This document shows positions 44,484 to 51,848 of a DNA stretch of 64,000 bases, one piece after another. This DNA comes from Alkalihalobacillus pseudalcaliphilus (GTDB taxonomy: Bacteria > Bacillota > Bacilli > Bacillales > Bacillaceae_D), in contig NZ_JAQQWS010000001.1 of NCBI RefSeq assembly GCF_028610675.1, positions 248,001-312,000 of the forward strand. The letters are read 5' to 3'. Under the pieces are notes generated by a model. The model was not told the DNA's origin, made no database searches, and saw only the letters and a program-made list of their open reading frames with translations. The stretch's first letter is position 1; each line of letters begins with the position of its first letter. The translations under genes were made by a program, and so were the position numbers.

Positions 44484-44755
44484 TGGAAAAGTCAAGAGCA
44501 CAGCGTCCTTACCCAGGACAGCTAGATGAGATGGAATTAGAGACACAATATGAATATCAATTAGAGGTATTAGAAGAAAAAGCGGAGTGGACTCCGAGGT
44601 CAGATAAGCATCAAACAAATAGAAAAGCGGTGAAGCGTAACCGTAGCTTAAGATTATTAACCGTTCGTACGTTACTTGTGCTTTTTATTATCATCATTAC
44701 GACATTCTTATACAACCCTGATTGGTTTCGCTCATTATTTGAAAGCTTGTTCTAG
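44483..44755 (+). CDS. Short YpbE-like membrane protein without LysM
   Basis: This 90-residue protein has a charged N-terminal part (about 1-55) and one C-terminal membrane segment (about 62-80). Its place between ypbD and ypbF is that of B. subtilis YpbE, which as I recall is longer and ends in a LysM domain; here the frame stops right after the membrane segment and no LysM-like sequence follows in any frame before ypbF. It is either a reduced YpbE or an unrelated replacement. Start ATG 44483 overlaps the ypbD stop by one base. Confidence 0.65.
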   Translation: MEKSRAQRPYPGQLDEMELETQYEYQLEVLEEKAEWTPRSDKHQTNRKAVKRNRSLRLLTVRTLLVLFIIIITTFLYNPDWFRSLFESLF

Positions 44756-44801
44756 TCTATTTCACCACCTCATATTCTTATATTGAGGGAGGTGTTGGAC
44801 G

Positions 44802-45242
44802 ATGAATCACAAACAAGAAGAAATGCCATTATTTTTTAAAGAGATGCTTCAAGAATTAATCAAGCGTAGGAACAAGTTGATACAGATGGAAAAGGCAACG
44901 AAGATATGGACGTACTTTTGTTTAGGTTGTATAGCGGCTTTAGTGTTACTTGCTTTTTATGCATTTAGCTTTGGAGCTTTTAAATCAGGGTTTAATTATC
45001 ACAAGTTATTCCAAATAGATCCAATGACGATATTTCTTGTATTATTAGTTGCCATAGGGATTGCACAAGTTCGATATTTCCAAAAGAAAGAGAAAAAAGC
45101 TGAAAAGGAATATGAGGAGTTGCGGGCTGAAGTCATTGAAAAAACGCCTGAGCTGTGGGAAGCAGACGGTACTTGGGTCAAAAGACATAAACTTTTCAAA
45201 CAAATTGGTAAACAGCATGATATCAATCTATTTTATAAATAG
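44802..45242 (+). CDS. ypbF: YpbF-like membrane protein
   Basis: This 146-residue protein has two membrane segments (about 32-54 and 68-86) and charged ends. Function is unknown; assignment rests on size, topology and place in the ypbB-recQ cluster. GGGAGGTG at 44788-44795 supplies the ribosome site, and CACCTC at 44766-44771 could pair with it to hide it. Confidence 0.75.
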   Translation: MNHKQEEMPLFFKEMLQELIKRRNKLIQMEKATKIWTYFCLGCIAALVLLAFYAFSFGAFKSGFNYHKLFQIDPMTIFLVLLVAIGIAQVRYFQKKEKKAEKEYEELRAEVIEKTPELWEADGTWVKRHKLFKQIGKQHDINLFYK

Positions 45243-45257
45243 CAAAGAGATCTAAGT

Positions 45258-45300
45258 TAGAGAGCGGATTCTACATAAATAGAAACAGCTCTCTATTTGT
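45258..45300 (+). terminator. Terminator of the ypbB-ypbF operon
   Basis: TAGAGAGC pairs with GCTCTCTA around a 22-base loop, followed by TTTGTG. The tail is weak. Confidence 0.5.
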
Positions 45301-45364
45301 GTAAAAGAAAATAACATGACTAGAGGACAATGTAAGTTGGTGGGTGATAAACGTGACTTGAAGT

Positions 45365-45586
45365 TTAAGCAGTTAAGTGGCGGTTTCCGAAAAATAAATT
45401 ACTGTCACGCTGGAATAAACGATCAGCGACCATGATGAACCGGTCATTGAAATCTTGAATTTGACCAAAAGCCAGTGTTTCGCTTGTTTTGCAACAGCAT
45501 ACTTCAATGGGCAAGCCGAAGCGTTGACTAAAACTTAAGTCTGCGTTAGTAATCAAAGACTTGTTCGTGATTTTTTGTAAGTTCAT
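45365..45586 (-). CDS. Small protein of unknown function under a CcpA-type site
   Basis: I do not recognise this 73-residue soluble protein. It contains three consecutive cysteines (EVCCCKTSE, about residues 28-31) and a C-terminal FNDRFIMVADRLFQRDSNLFF that could form a beta/alpha unit. ATG 45586 is preceded on the minus strand by AGAGGAGG, a strong ribosome site, and a good promoter with a catabolite-control site lies upstream, so expression is likely. The frame extends to 45688, but that start would lie upstream of the transcription start. It is divergent from a 35-residue membrane protein gene. Confidence 0.7.
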   Translation of the reverse strand: MNLQKITNKSLITNADLSFSQRFGLPIEVCCCKTSETLAFGQIQDFNDRFIMVADRLFQRDSNLFFGNRHLTA

Positions 45587-45629
45587 GATTATACCTCCTC
45601 TTTTTAAAGCGATTAGAATGTACATGTTA

Positions 45630-45643
45630 TGAAAGCGTTTTCC
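45630..45643. promoter_or_regulatory. Putative CcpA-binding cre site
   Basis: TGAAAGCGTTTTCC matches the cre consensus TGWAANCGNTNWCA at every position but the last. It lies about 10-25 bases downstream of the predicted transcription start of the minus-strand gene, where CcpA would repress. Confidence 0.6.
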
Positions 45644-45659
45644 TGACTCTGTTATTTTC

Positions 45660-45688
45660 AGTATAAAGCTTTTATTTTGAGTTTTCAA
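45660..45688 (-). promoter_or_regulatory. Sigma-A promoter of the 73-residue gene
   Basis: On the minus strand TTGAAA (45683-45688) and TATACT (45660-45665) are separated by 17 bases. Confidence 0.75.
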
Positions 45689-45816
45689 TTAATATGTTGG
45701 ATTTTCTACCCATTAAATGTTCGAGTATTTTTGGCAAAAAGGGGTATTTTGATTGGAGTTTTGTCCTTTTGTTAGAAAAGTTGTCACATTTTCAGAGCGG
45801 AGAGGTTCATTCAATA

Positions 45817-45825
45817 TGTTATAAT
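45817..45825 (+). promoter_or_regulatory. Extended -10 promoter of the 35-residue gene
   Basis: TGTTATAAT is a perfect extended -10 element, 43 bases before the ATG at 45869. No good -35 is seen, which is normal for this class. Confidence 0.6.
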
Positions 45826-45868
45826 TTTAATTGTGAAACGCTATATTGCTAGATAGGAGTGTTGATTC

Positions 45869-45976
45869 ATGACTTTAGTTCAACTTACCGCAGTGTTAGG
45901 AATCGGTCTATTGGCTATGGTTTCTGCAGTAGCAATGGCTTATTATATGTTGAAGCTTTCTGAGTTAACAGATTAA
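45869..45976 (+). CDS. Small membrane protein, 35 residues
   Basis: The product is MTLVQLTAVL, then a continuous hydrophobic stretch with GIGLLAMVSAVAMAYYM, ending KLSELTD: one membrane segment with a short polar tail. TAGGAG lies about ten bases before ATG 45869, a perfect extended -10 promoter lies upstream, and a strong terminator lies 16 bases after the stop, so it is an independent transcription unit. I do not recognise a family. Such proteins may act as regulators of membrane complexes or in the spore membrane, but nothing here shows which. Confidence 0.7.
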   Translation: MTLVQLTAVLGIGLLAMVSAVAMAYYMLKLSELTD

Positions 45977-45992
45977 TGAATGTATGAGCAAG

Positions 45993-46020
45993 CTGGTATC
46001 CAATTGGGTATCAGTTTTTA
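45993..46020 (+). terminator. Terminator of the 35-residue gene
   Basis: CTGGTATCC pairs with GGGTATCAG (two G-T pairs) around AATT and is followed by TTTTTATTTT. Confidence 0.85.
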
Positions 46021-46021
46021 T

Positions 46022-46170
46022 TTTGTATGAGAGTTAGTGGTTATGCTCCATAAAAGTTGATTCCTTGGTTTTATTTTTGGGGCCTTAATTTGAAAATCGA
46101 AATGACCTGATAGACGTCCAGGTTCACTTCTCCACCAATAAAGGTGAAAGTAGTGGAGACTTTTTAAACA
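46022..46170. repeat. Dispersed repeat fragments before the amidohydrolase gene
   Basis: TTGTATGAGAGTTAG at the left resembles the recurrent element end. TTTGAAAATCGAAATGACCT (46089-46108) is repeated in one arm of the large hairpin at 54094-54111. GGTTCACTTCTCCACCAATAAAG with GTGAAAGTAGTGG matches the 13567 island. Nothing further is seen to 46304. Confidence 0.55.
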
Positions 46171-46304
46171 GTTGGCCCGTTTTTAGGGGAGTTTGTTTCG
46201 TAATGTTTCGGAATTGTGACGGTTTATTTGTTGGAGTTTTCGAAAATATCATTTTCTTTTCTGAGATTGGAAGGTAAAATAAAAAGAAAAAGTGAGGTGT
46301 TTGG

Positions 46305-47516
46305 ATGATTGAGAAAGTTTTAAACTTCTTACGAGAGCATGAACAGGAAATGATTATGATTAGGCGTGAGCTACATCAATATCCGGAACTTTCTTTTGAA
46401 GAAATTGAAACACCGAAAAAAATAGCTTCTTATCTAGAAAATATTGGTGTTGAGGTACATACAGAAGTTGGTGGACGTGGGGTTGTCGGATATATTCGAG
46501 GTGGAAAGCCGGGAAAAACCGTTGCTTTAAGAGCTGATTTTGATGCCTTACCTATTCAAGAAGAAACGGGTTTACCTTTTGCAAGTACGATTCCTGGAAA
46601 AATGCATGCTTGTGGGCATGATGGTCATACAGCATCATTACTTCTTGTAGCGAAAGCATTAATGACCTATCAGGAAGAATTAGAAGGAACTATCGTTCTT
46701 ATACATCAATTCGCAGAAGAACTAGCTCCTGGTGGTGCGATTCAAATGATTAAAGCCGGTTGCTTAGATGGTGTGGATGTCATTTATGGCACCCACTTAT
46801 GGTCTCCATTCGAAGTTGGACAAATTGGGTATTTAGAAGGGCCAAGTATGGCGGCAGCAGATCGGTTTGAAATAGTCGTCCAAGGTCGAGGTGGTCACGG
46901 TGCTTCTCCACATGAGACGATTGACGCTATTACGGTTGGTAGTCAAGTCGTTCTAAGTCTGCAGCAGATTGTAAGTCGTAATGTTGATCCATTAGAGTCT
47001 GCAGTAATTACGGTTGCTTCTTTTCATGCGGGTGGTCCTTTTAATGTAATCGCGGATACGGCTCAATTAGTTGGAACGGTCCGAACTTTTGATAACAAGA
47101 TACAAGATTATATTATTGAAAGAATCGAACAAGTGACGAAGGGTGTATGTGAGGCGATGGGGGCCAGTTATTCCTATTTATATAAGAAAGGTTACCCAAC
47201 TGTGGTTAACGATGTTAATGCTACGAGGCAGTTTGTGGAAGGACAGGAGTCTTTATTTAAAGATTTGAGCTTCACGAGAATGAGTCCAGTAATGGGTGGA
47301 GAGGATTTTTCGTATTATTTGGAACGTGTTCCGGGGACGTTCTTTTTTACAGGGGCAGGTAATCAGCAAAAAGGGATTACGTATCCACATCACCACCCTA
47401 AATTTGATATTGATGAATCAGCTCTTTTACACGCTGCACAATTGTTGGCTTCGTCTGCTCTTACTTATTTATTAAAGCATTCTATCCAAAGTGAGGATGT
47501 ATTGTCAGGAAAATAG
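46305..47516 (+). CDS. M20-family amidohydrolase (N-acyl-amino-acid hydrolase type)
   Basis: This metal-dependent amidohydrolase removes acyl groups from amino acids or similar substrates in the cytoplasm. The 403-residue protein has the two-domain M20D layout: catalytic half with MHACGHDGHTA near residue 101, HQFAEE near 140 and GTHLWSP near 162; a dimerisation lid (about 185-295); and SPVMGGEDFSYYL near 325. GAGGTG precedes ATG 46305. Relatives include hippurate hydrolase and indole-acetyl-amino-acid hydrolase, so the substrate is open. It is a single-gene unit. Confidence 0.9.
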   Translation: MIEKVLNFLREHEQEMIMIRRELHQYPELSFEEIETPKKIASYLENIGVEVHTEVGGRGVVGYIRGGKPGKTVALRADFDALPIQEETGLPFASTIPGKMHACGHDGHTASLLLVAKALMTYQEELEGTIVLIHQFAEELAPGGAIQMIKAGCLDGVDVIYGTHLWSPFEVGQIGYLEGPSMAAADRFEIVVQGRGGHGASPHETIDAITVGSQVVLSLQQIVSRNVDPLESAVITVASFHAGGPFNVIADTAQLVGTVRTFDNKIQDYIIERIEQVTKGVCEAMGASYSYLYKKGYPTVVNDVNATRQFVEGQESLFKDLSFTRMSPVMGGEDFSYYLERVPGTFFFTGAGNQQKGITYPHHHPKFDIDESALLHAAQLLASSALTYLLKHSIQSEDVLSGK

Positions 47517-47518
47517 AG

Positions 47519-47543
47519 GCTGGTCCGTTGACTGGCTTTTTTC
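47519..47543 (+). terminator. Terminator of the amidohydrolase gene
   Basis: GCTGGTC pairs with GACTGGC (two G-T pairs) around CGTT and is followed by TTTTTTC. Confidence 0.75.
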
Positions 47544-47546
47544 TTT

Positions 47547-47735
47547 TGAATGAAAGTGTACTTATGGGTGGTAGGTTGTGCCTTGAAGTTAGCAGGTCAT
47601 TGCTCCATGTTTGTTCGTGTGACTCCTAGTGGTGATGGAGAAAGAACCAACTTTTTAAATAGTCGCCACTACTTTGATTTTTGTGGTGGCGAAGTGAACG
47701 AGCTTCGCCATTTGAGTTTTGAATAAAAGTGAAGA
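47547..47735. repeat. Dispersed intergenic repeat fragment
   Basis: It shares TGAAGTTAGC, GGTCAT, GACTCCTAGTGGTGAT and AGTCGCCACTA with 3741-3916, and ends with GTGGCGAAGTGAACGAGCTTCGCC, a small dyad also seen near 4213-4238. Confidence 0.6.
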
Positions 47736-47815
47736 TAAAGGCGATATTCTGTTTCTTCCGATGAAAAATATGGATTGGTGAATGAGGGGTACTGGGTACT
47801 CATTGAAGAATTTTT

Positions 47816-47844
47816 TGAAACGTATTGACGATCGTTAGCGTTTT
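47816..47844 (+). promoter_or_regulatory. Putative ECF-type promoter of the sigma-factor gene
   Basis: TGAAAC (47816-47821) and CGTT (47839-47842) are separated by 17 bases, close to the usual ECF pattern TGAAAC-N16-CGT. It lies about 70 bases before the sigma start, as expected for autoregulation. Confidence 0.45.
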
Positions 47845-47909
47845 ATAGGTAGTGGGATACTCGTTACCTGTAAAGTTTAGAGATGTGGTTAGGTAGGGGG
47901 TTCTTTAAT

Positions 47910-48452
47910 GTGAAAGAAGAAGAATGGTTAAGGCAGGCTAAAGAAGGGAACGAGGAGGCATTTCATTCCTTAGTAAGTACCCATTTAAAAACCGTTGAAA
48001 GATTTTGTTTTCAATTAGGTGTACCTGCCTATCAAATTGATGATGTAACACAGGAAGTGTTTATTAAGGTTTATCGTTTTATTACGAAGCATACACATGG
48101 AAAGTTTACGACATGGCTTTATTCGTTGACGTTAAATGTAGTAAGAGATTTTTATCGTCATGAACAGCGTCAAAAGAAAAAGTGGCTACAGCTGAAAGAA
48201 AAAAAACAACTTCTTTCAGATGAAGCGTATATTGAAAAACATTTTGATGAGGAGTCACGTCATTTACATGTATTGGTTCAATCATTAGATTCAAAATATA
48301 AAGTACCGATTGTTCTTCATTACTTCCATGATTTAAGTTATCTAGAAATTGCGGATGTCATGGAGATTTCCGAAGGAGCTGTCAAAACTCGGATGTTGCG
48401 TGCGAAAAAACAGTTAAAAGAAAAATATACAAAAGAAGGTGAGCCTATATGA
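47910..48452 (+). CDS. ECF-type RNA polymerase sigma factor
   Basis: This sigma-70 family regulator directs RNA polymerase to envelope-stress-type promoters. The 180-residue protein has region 2 (about 15-85: QLGVPAYQIDDVTQEVFIKVYRF, TWLYSLTLNVVRDFYR) and region 4 (about 115-170: LHYFHDLSYLEIADVMEISEGAVKTRMLRAKKQL). GTG 47910 is preferred, with GGGGG nine bases upstream; ATG 47883 has no site. The next gene overlaps by four bases and encodes a membrane protein, which is the usual layout for a sigma and its anti-sigma. It resembles the SigM/SigV/SigY group, but the exact orthologue is not clear. Confidence 0.9.
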   Translation: MKEEEWLRQAKEGNEEAFHSLVSTHLKTVERFCFQLGVPAYQIDDVTQEVFIKVYRFITKHTHGKFTTWLYSLTLNVVRDFYRHEQRQKKKWLQLKEKKQLLSDEAYIEKHFDEESRHLHVLVQSLDSKYKVPIVLHYFHDLSYLEIADVMEISEGAVKTRMLRAKKQLKEKYTKEGEPI

Positions 48453-49240
48453 GTTTGGATCCTCTTGAGAAAAAGCTAAAAAAACTAAAAAAACAATATG
48501 ATAAGCTCCCTTCTGAGCAAAATGCAGACCGTATTATGTCTAAAATCATAGAAGCTAATGAAGAACAAAATAGAGTGCCACTTTACGAAAAGCGTCCTTA
48601 TTGGAAATGGGCTTCTGTTTGTGCTACATTACTAGTTGTATTTGGTGTTGGCTGGTTGTTTATGCAAGTTTTTGAGCAAATCCCTTATTCATCAAATGAT
48701 AGTGAATCAGGTATGGAAGCTGGGGATGACTTTCAGATATTTATGGATGAAGATGCTTCAGATGAAGAGGCCTACGATTCTAATTTGGGAAATCAAGTCC
48801 CTAGTGAGCAGTCTGAAGAGAAGGAACAACTAGAGCTCATGACAACTGAATTCGTTTTTGAATTGGAAGAAGAAAGTTTTAGTATCGAAGTTCCAAACCA
48901 CATTTCTTATCGAGAAAAGAGTCAGGAAATCATTTTTTATGATGAATCTGAATCAGTGGAACTAATGACGATCGCTCATTATGAAAATCAAGCTGACATA
49001 AACGATTTTGTAGAACAATTACCAGGTGAAGAGTTAGATATTCATGTGCCTGAACTGCCACGTGAATTAATGGGAGTCAAGCAAACAGGTAATGTGGATG
49101 AAACGATTTATATTTGGGTTGAACAACGAGAACTTGGTTATTTTGTTTATACTGTAGAGGTTCATGCAGGAAAACAGGAGGAACAACTCGAAAAAAGCAT
49201 AGCTATGATCCATTCAATGAGATGGGAAGAGTCATACTAG
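48449..49240 (+). CDS. Probable membrane-anchored anti-sigma factor
   Basis: The 263-residue protein has a cytoplasmic N-terminal part (about 1-50, charged, KKLKKQYDKLPSEQNADRIMSKI), one membrane segment (about 52-73) and an acidic extracytoplasmic domain of ~190 residues. Its overlap with the ECF sigma gene (ATGA) and this topology make it the likely anti-sigma. No zinc anti-sigma motif (HxxxCxxC) is present. The outer domain (about 130-260) resembles DUF4367-type folds, but that is a weak impression. Confidence 0.75.
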   Translation: MSLDPLEKKLKKLKKQYDKLPSEQNADRIMSKIIEANEEQNRVPLYEKRPYWKWASVCATLLVVFGVGWLFMQVFEQIPYSSNDSESGMEAGDDFQIFMDEDASDEEAYDSNLGNQVPSEQSEEKEQLELMTTEFVFELEEESFSIEVPNHISYREKSQEIIFYDESESVELMTIAHYENQADINDFVEQLPGEELDIHVPELPRELMGVKQTGNVDETIYIWVEQRELGYFVYTVEVHAGKQEEQLEKSIAMIHSMRWEESY

Positions 49241-49255
49241 TTGGAGGAGCATTTT

Positions 49256-50023
49256 ATGAAAAAAATAATGACATCATTTTTAACAATAGGGGCCATCGCG
49301 ACATTCTCTTACATGTATTTAGAAGCGAACAGAAATCGACTGTTGCACCATACTTTGGATTTTCCAACGTTACCGAAGGCTTTTGACGGTTATCGTTTGT
49401 TTTTTATTAGTGATGTTCATCGTCGTTCTATAAGTAATTCATTGCTCAGTTCCATCGGTCATTGTGATGCGGTGATTATAGGGGGCGATTTTACCGAGCG
49501 TACGGTCCCATTACAAAAGGTTGAAGCCAACCTGCAAAAGCTTACCCAATTAGCAGATGTCTATTTTGTCTGGGGAAATAATGATGTTGAAGCCGATCAA
49601 GAGAAGTTGGTTGCACTTTTTGATAAATATCATGTTCATATGTTAGAAAATGAGGTCATTGATTTAAATCAAGAGGATGAACGAATACAAATAGTAGGGG
49701 TTAAGGCGTTAGATAAGCCACTTGATCATTATTCTTTTTATAAAAAAGTGGAAAGTCCATTCACTATTTTAGTCAGTCATTTCCCGTTAGTCCGTGAATA
49801 TTTACCGGAAGAACACCCTTTTTCTTTACTGTTAGCTGGGCATACACATGGAGGACAAATTCGTTTGTTCGGATGGGGACTCGAGGACCTTGGCTCTCTT
49901 ACACAAAAGAAGCAGTTAACGACATTAATTAGTAATGGTTATGGTACGTCTTTATTGCCATTAAGACTAGGTGCCAAAAGTGAAACACATCTCATTCAAT
50001 TAAGAAACTCTTCATCAAATTGA
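49256..50023 (+). CDS. ypbG: Metallophosphoesterase (YpbG-like)
   Basis: This calcineurin-type phosphoesterase has 255 residues, with metal-binding motifs FISDVHRR (about 47), GGDFTER (about 75), GNNDVE (about 105) and GHTHGGQ (about 196). An N-terminal hydrophobic segment (about 3-20) suggests membrane attachment with the catalytic part outside. ATG 49256 is chosen because GGAGGAG lies seven bases upstream; TTG 49241 is in front of that site. The YpbG label rests on location near ypbH. It probably shares the sigma/anti-sigma transcript, 15 bases upstream. Confidence 0.85.
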   Translation: MKKIMTSFLTIGAIATFSYMYLEANRNRLLHHTLDFPTLPKAFDGYRLFFISDVHRRSISNSLLSSIGHCDAVIIGGDFTERTVPLQKVEANLQKLTQLADVYFVWGNNDVEADQEKLVALFDKYHVHMLENEVIDLNQEDERIQIVGVKALDKPLDHYSFYKKVESPFTILVSHFPLVREYLPEEHPFSLLLAGHTHGGQIRLFGWGLEDLGSLTQKKQLTTLISNGYGTSLLPLRLGAKSETHLIQLRNSSSN

Positions 50024-50075
50024 TGTTTTACTAGTAGGTGTGGAGATGGTATGTGACTTGATAAGGGGAGTAGAG

Positions 50076-50951
50076 ATGTCTACAAAGGAAGCAAAGTACA
50101 ATATAAAAGCAGTGGCTAAAATAGTGGGCATTCAACCGGGGACATTGCGGGCTTGGGAGCGAAGGTATCAATTTATTGAACCGCTTCGAAATCAAGCTGG
50201 CCATCGAGTTTATACGGATGAACAGATCAGGACTATTCAATGGCTTATTGAGAAAATGCAGCATGGCCTAACGATAGGACAGGCTGTGGAGTGGCTGACA
50301 AATGAAGGACGTATATCAGAAGTTAGAAGTGGTCAGTTATCTAATCCTAATGAGAAGCTGGTGAATGATTGCTTGAACGCTCTGCTTATTTTTGATGAGA
50401 GAGAAGCTGAACAGAAACTAGAGATGGCTTTTAGTCTATTTTCAATAGAGCATGTCATTCAAGATCTTGTATTAACGGTTTATCATCGTGTTCATCAAAT
50501 GAAAAATAACGATGAGGTAGGAAATGCCCAATTTCATTTCGTGGAAACGTTCTTGACCATGAAAATGAGTCAAATATACGACCGCTCGCCAAAAGAAGGT
50601 CCACATCCAAAGATTTTAGCTGTTTCAGCTGAGAAGAACCCCAATGAATTAGCGCTTGTATGTTTTATCTTGTTTTTAAGGCGAAAAGGGTTTAAGGTTA
50701 TTAATCTAGGTGCAAGCATGAGTGAAAAGGATCTTATACATGTAACTGACCAGGTTCAACCTGCATTTATCGTGACGTCAGAAGCGGATTATATATATAT
50801 CGTTGAACATAATAATGTTGAGGACAAGCCAATAGGTTCTTATCACGATACCTTTTTTACGGGCAAAGAATTAAAGTGGAAATCAAAGCAACTTGATACA
50901 AGTCAAATCAGCTGGGAAAATTGGGCGAAAGATATAATCTCGAATATTTAG
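50076..50951 (+). CDS. MerR-type regulator with a B12-binding-like C-terminal domain
   Basis: This is a 291-residue transcription factor. Residues ~9-75 are a MerR winged helix (IKAVAKIVGIQPGTLRAWERRY, HRVYTDEQI). The middle helical region (about 95-180) and the C-terminal Rossmann-like part (about 180-290: KILAVSAEKNPNELALVCF, GFKVINLGASMSEKDL) have the layout of CarH/LitR-type cobalamin photoreceptors. The B12 histidine motif DxHxxG is replaced by EKNPNE, so cobalamin is probably not bound through histidine. ATG 50076 has AAGGGGAG upstream. The target genes are unknown. Confidence 0.82.
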   Translation: MSTKEAKYNIKAVAKIVGIQPGTLRAWERRYQFIEPLRNQAGHRVYTDEQIRTIQWLIEKMQHGLTIGQAVEWLTNEGRISEVRSGQLSNPNEKLVNDCLNALLIFDEREAEQKLEMAFSLFSIEHVIQDLVLTVYHRVHQMKNNDEVGNAQFHFVETFLTMKMSQIYDRSPKEGPHPKILAVSAEKNPNELALVCFILFLRRKGFKVINLGASMSEKDLIHVTDQVQPAFIVTSEADYIYIVEHNNVEDKPIGSYHDTFFTGKELKWKSKQLDTSQISWENWAKDIISNI

Positions 50952-51062
50952 GTTTGTACATGGGGATTGAACTAGAACCATATGATTGCTCTTTACATAC
51001 CGTATGGTAAGAGATCTTTTATGGGATACTTTTATTTTCATTGTAGAAGGAGGGCCATGTGT

Positions 51063-51662
51063 GTGCGTTTAGAACGTTTAGATATCAATAAATTTAAAGC
51101 ATTCTTAACCTTTGACGATATGAATGAACGTGGCATCACTAAAGAAGACTTATGGCAAGATGTCCCGAAAGTACATGATTTATTTCGTGATATGATGATG
51201 GAAGCCGATGATGAGCTCGGTTTTAAAATAGATGGTCCTATAGCTGTAGAAGTTTTTGCAATGCCTGCACAAGGTATGGTCATTATCGTGACAAAAGGTG
51301 ATGTTGATGAAGAATTTGATTTAGACGCATTTGAAGAAGGGTATATAGAAATGCAGGTCACTTTAGATGAAAGTGAAGATATCCTTTATGAATTTAAAGA
51401 ATTTGAGGATGTGATTCAGCTTTCTGGTCGCTTATTTGATTTTGGCGTTATCGGTGGAGCTTTATATCTTTTTGAAAATCGTTATTACCTTCAATTCGAA
51501 GAATTTGATATTAATCATTTAAATGAAGAGGCATTTATTGCTTTATTATCTGAATATGGAAATTCTTCAACGGCATCCATTTATCGGATCCGAGAATATG
51601 GTAAGGAGCTTATTGAATTTGAAGCAGTATACAAGCTTTACCGAATATTTATGCAGAAGTAA
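51063..51662 (+). CDS. ypbH: Adaptor protein YpbH (MecA paralogue)
   Basis: This ClpC adaptor-type protein has 199 residues. The N-terminal domain (about 1-75: RLERLDINKFKAFLTFDDMNERGI, EDLWQDVPKVHDLFRDMM) binds substrates and the C-terminal domain (about 110-199) contacts ClpC in the MecA family. The acidic linker (KGDVDEEFDLDAFEEG) is typical. GTG 51063 is chosen because related proteins begin MRLERL and AAGGAGGG is eight bases upstream; ATG 51057 is too close to the site. Confidence 0.9.
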   Translation: MRLERLDINKFKAFLTFDDMNERGITKEDLWQDVPKVHDLFRDMMMEADDELGFKIDGPIAVEVFAMPAQGMVIIVTKGDVDEEFDLDAFEEGYIEMQVTLDESEDILYEFKEFEDVIQLSGRLFDFGVIGGALYLFENRYYLQFEEFDINHLNEEAFIALLSEYGNSSTASIYRIREYGKELIEFEAVYKLYRIFMQK

Positions 51663-51667
51663 GAAGT

Positions 51668-51698
51668 TGGTGGCAAAACTTGTCATCAATTTTTTTTG
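51668..51698 (+). terminator. Terminator of ypbH
   Basis: TTGGTGGCA pairs with TGTCATCAA (two G-T pairs) and is followed by eight T residues. It starts six bases after the stop. Confidence 0.9.
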
Positions 51699-51848
51699 TG
51701 AAGAAAACGTTATCCTTGAATGCCTACGATGTTCAAAGACTGTTTTTTTGACGTTTTTTTGTTAAACTAATGAGGCGAGTACATATGTGACCAGATTCAT
51801 TTGGACGAATACACTACAATACATACTAAACTTAGGAGTGAGTCATCA

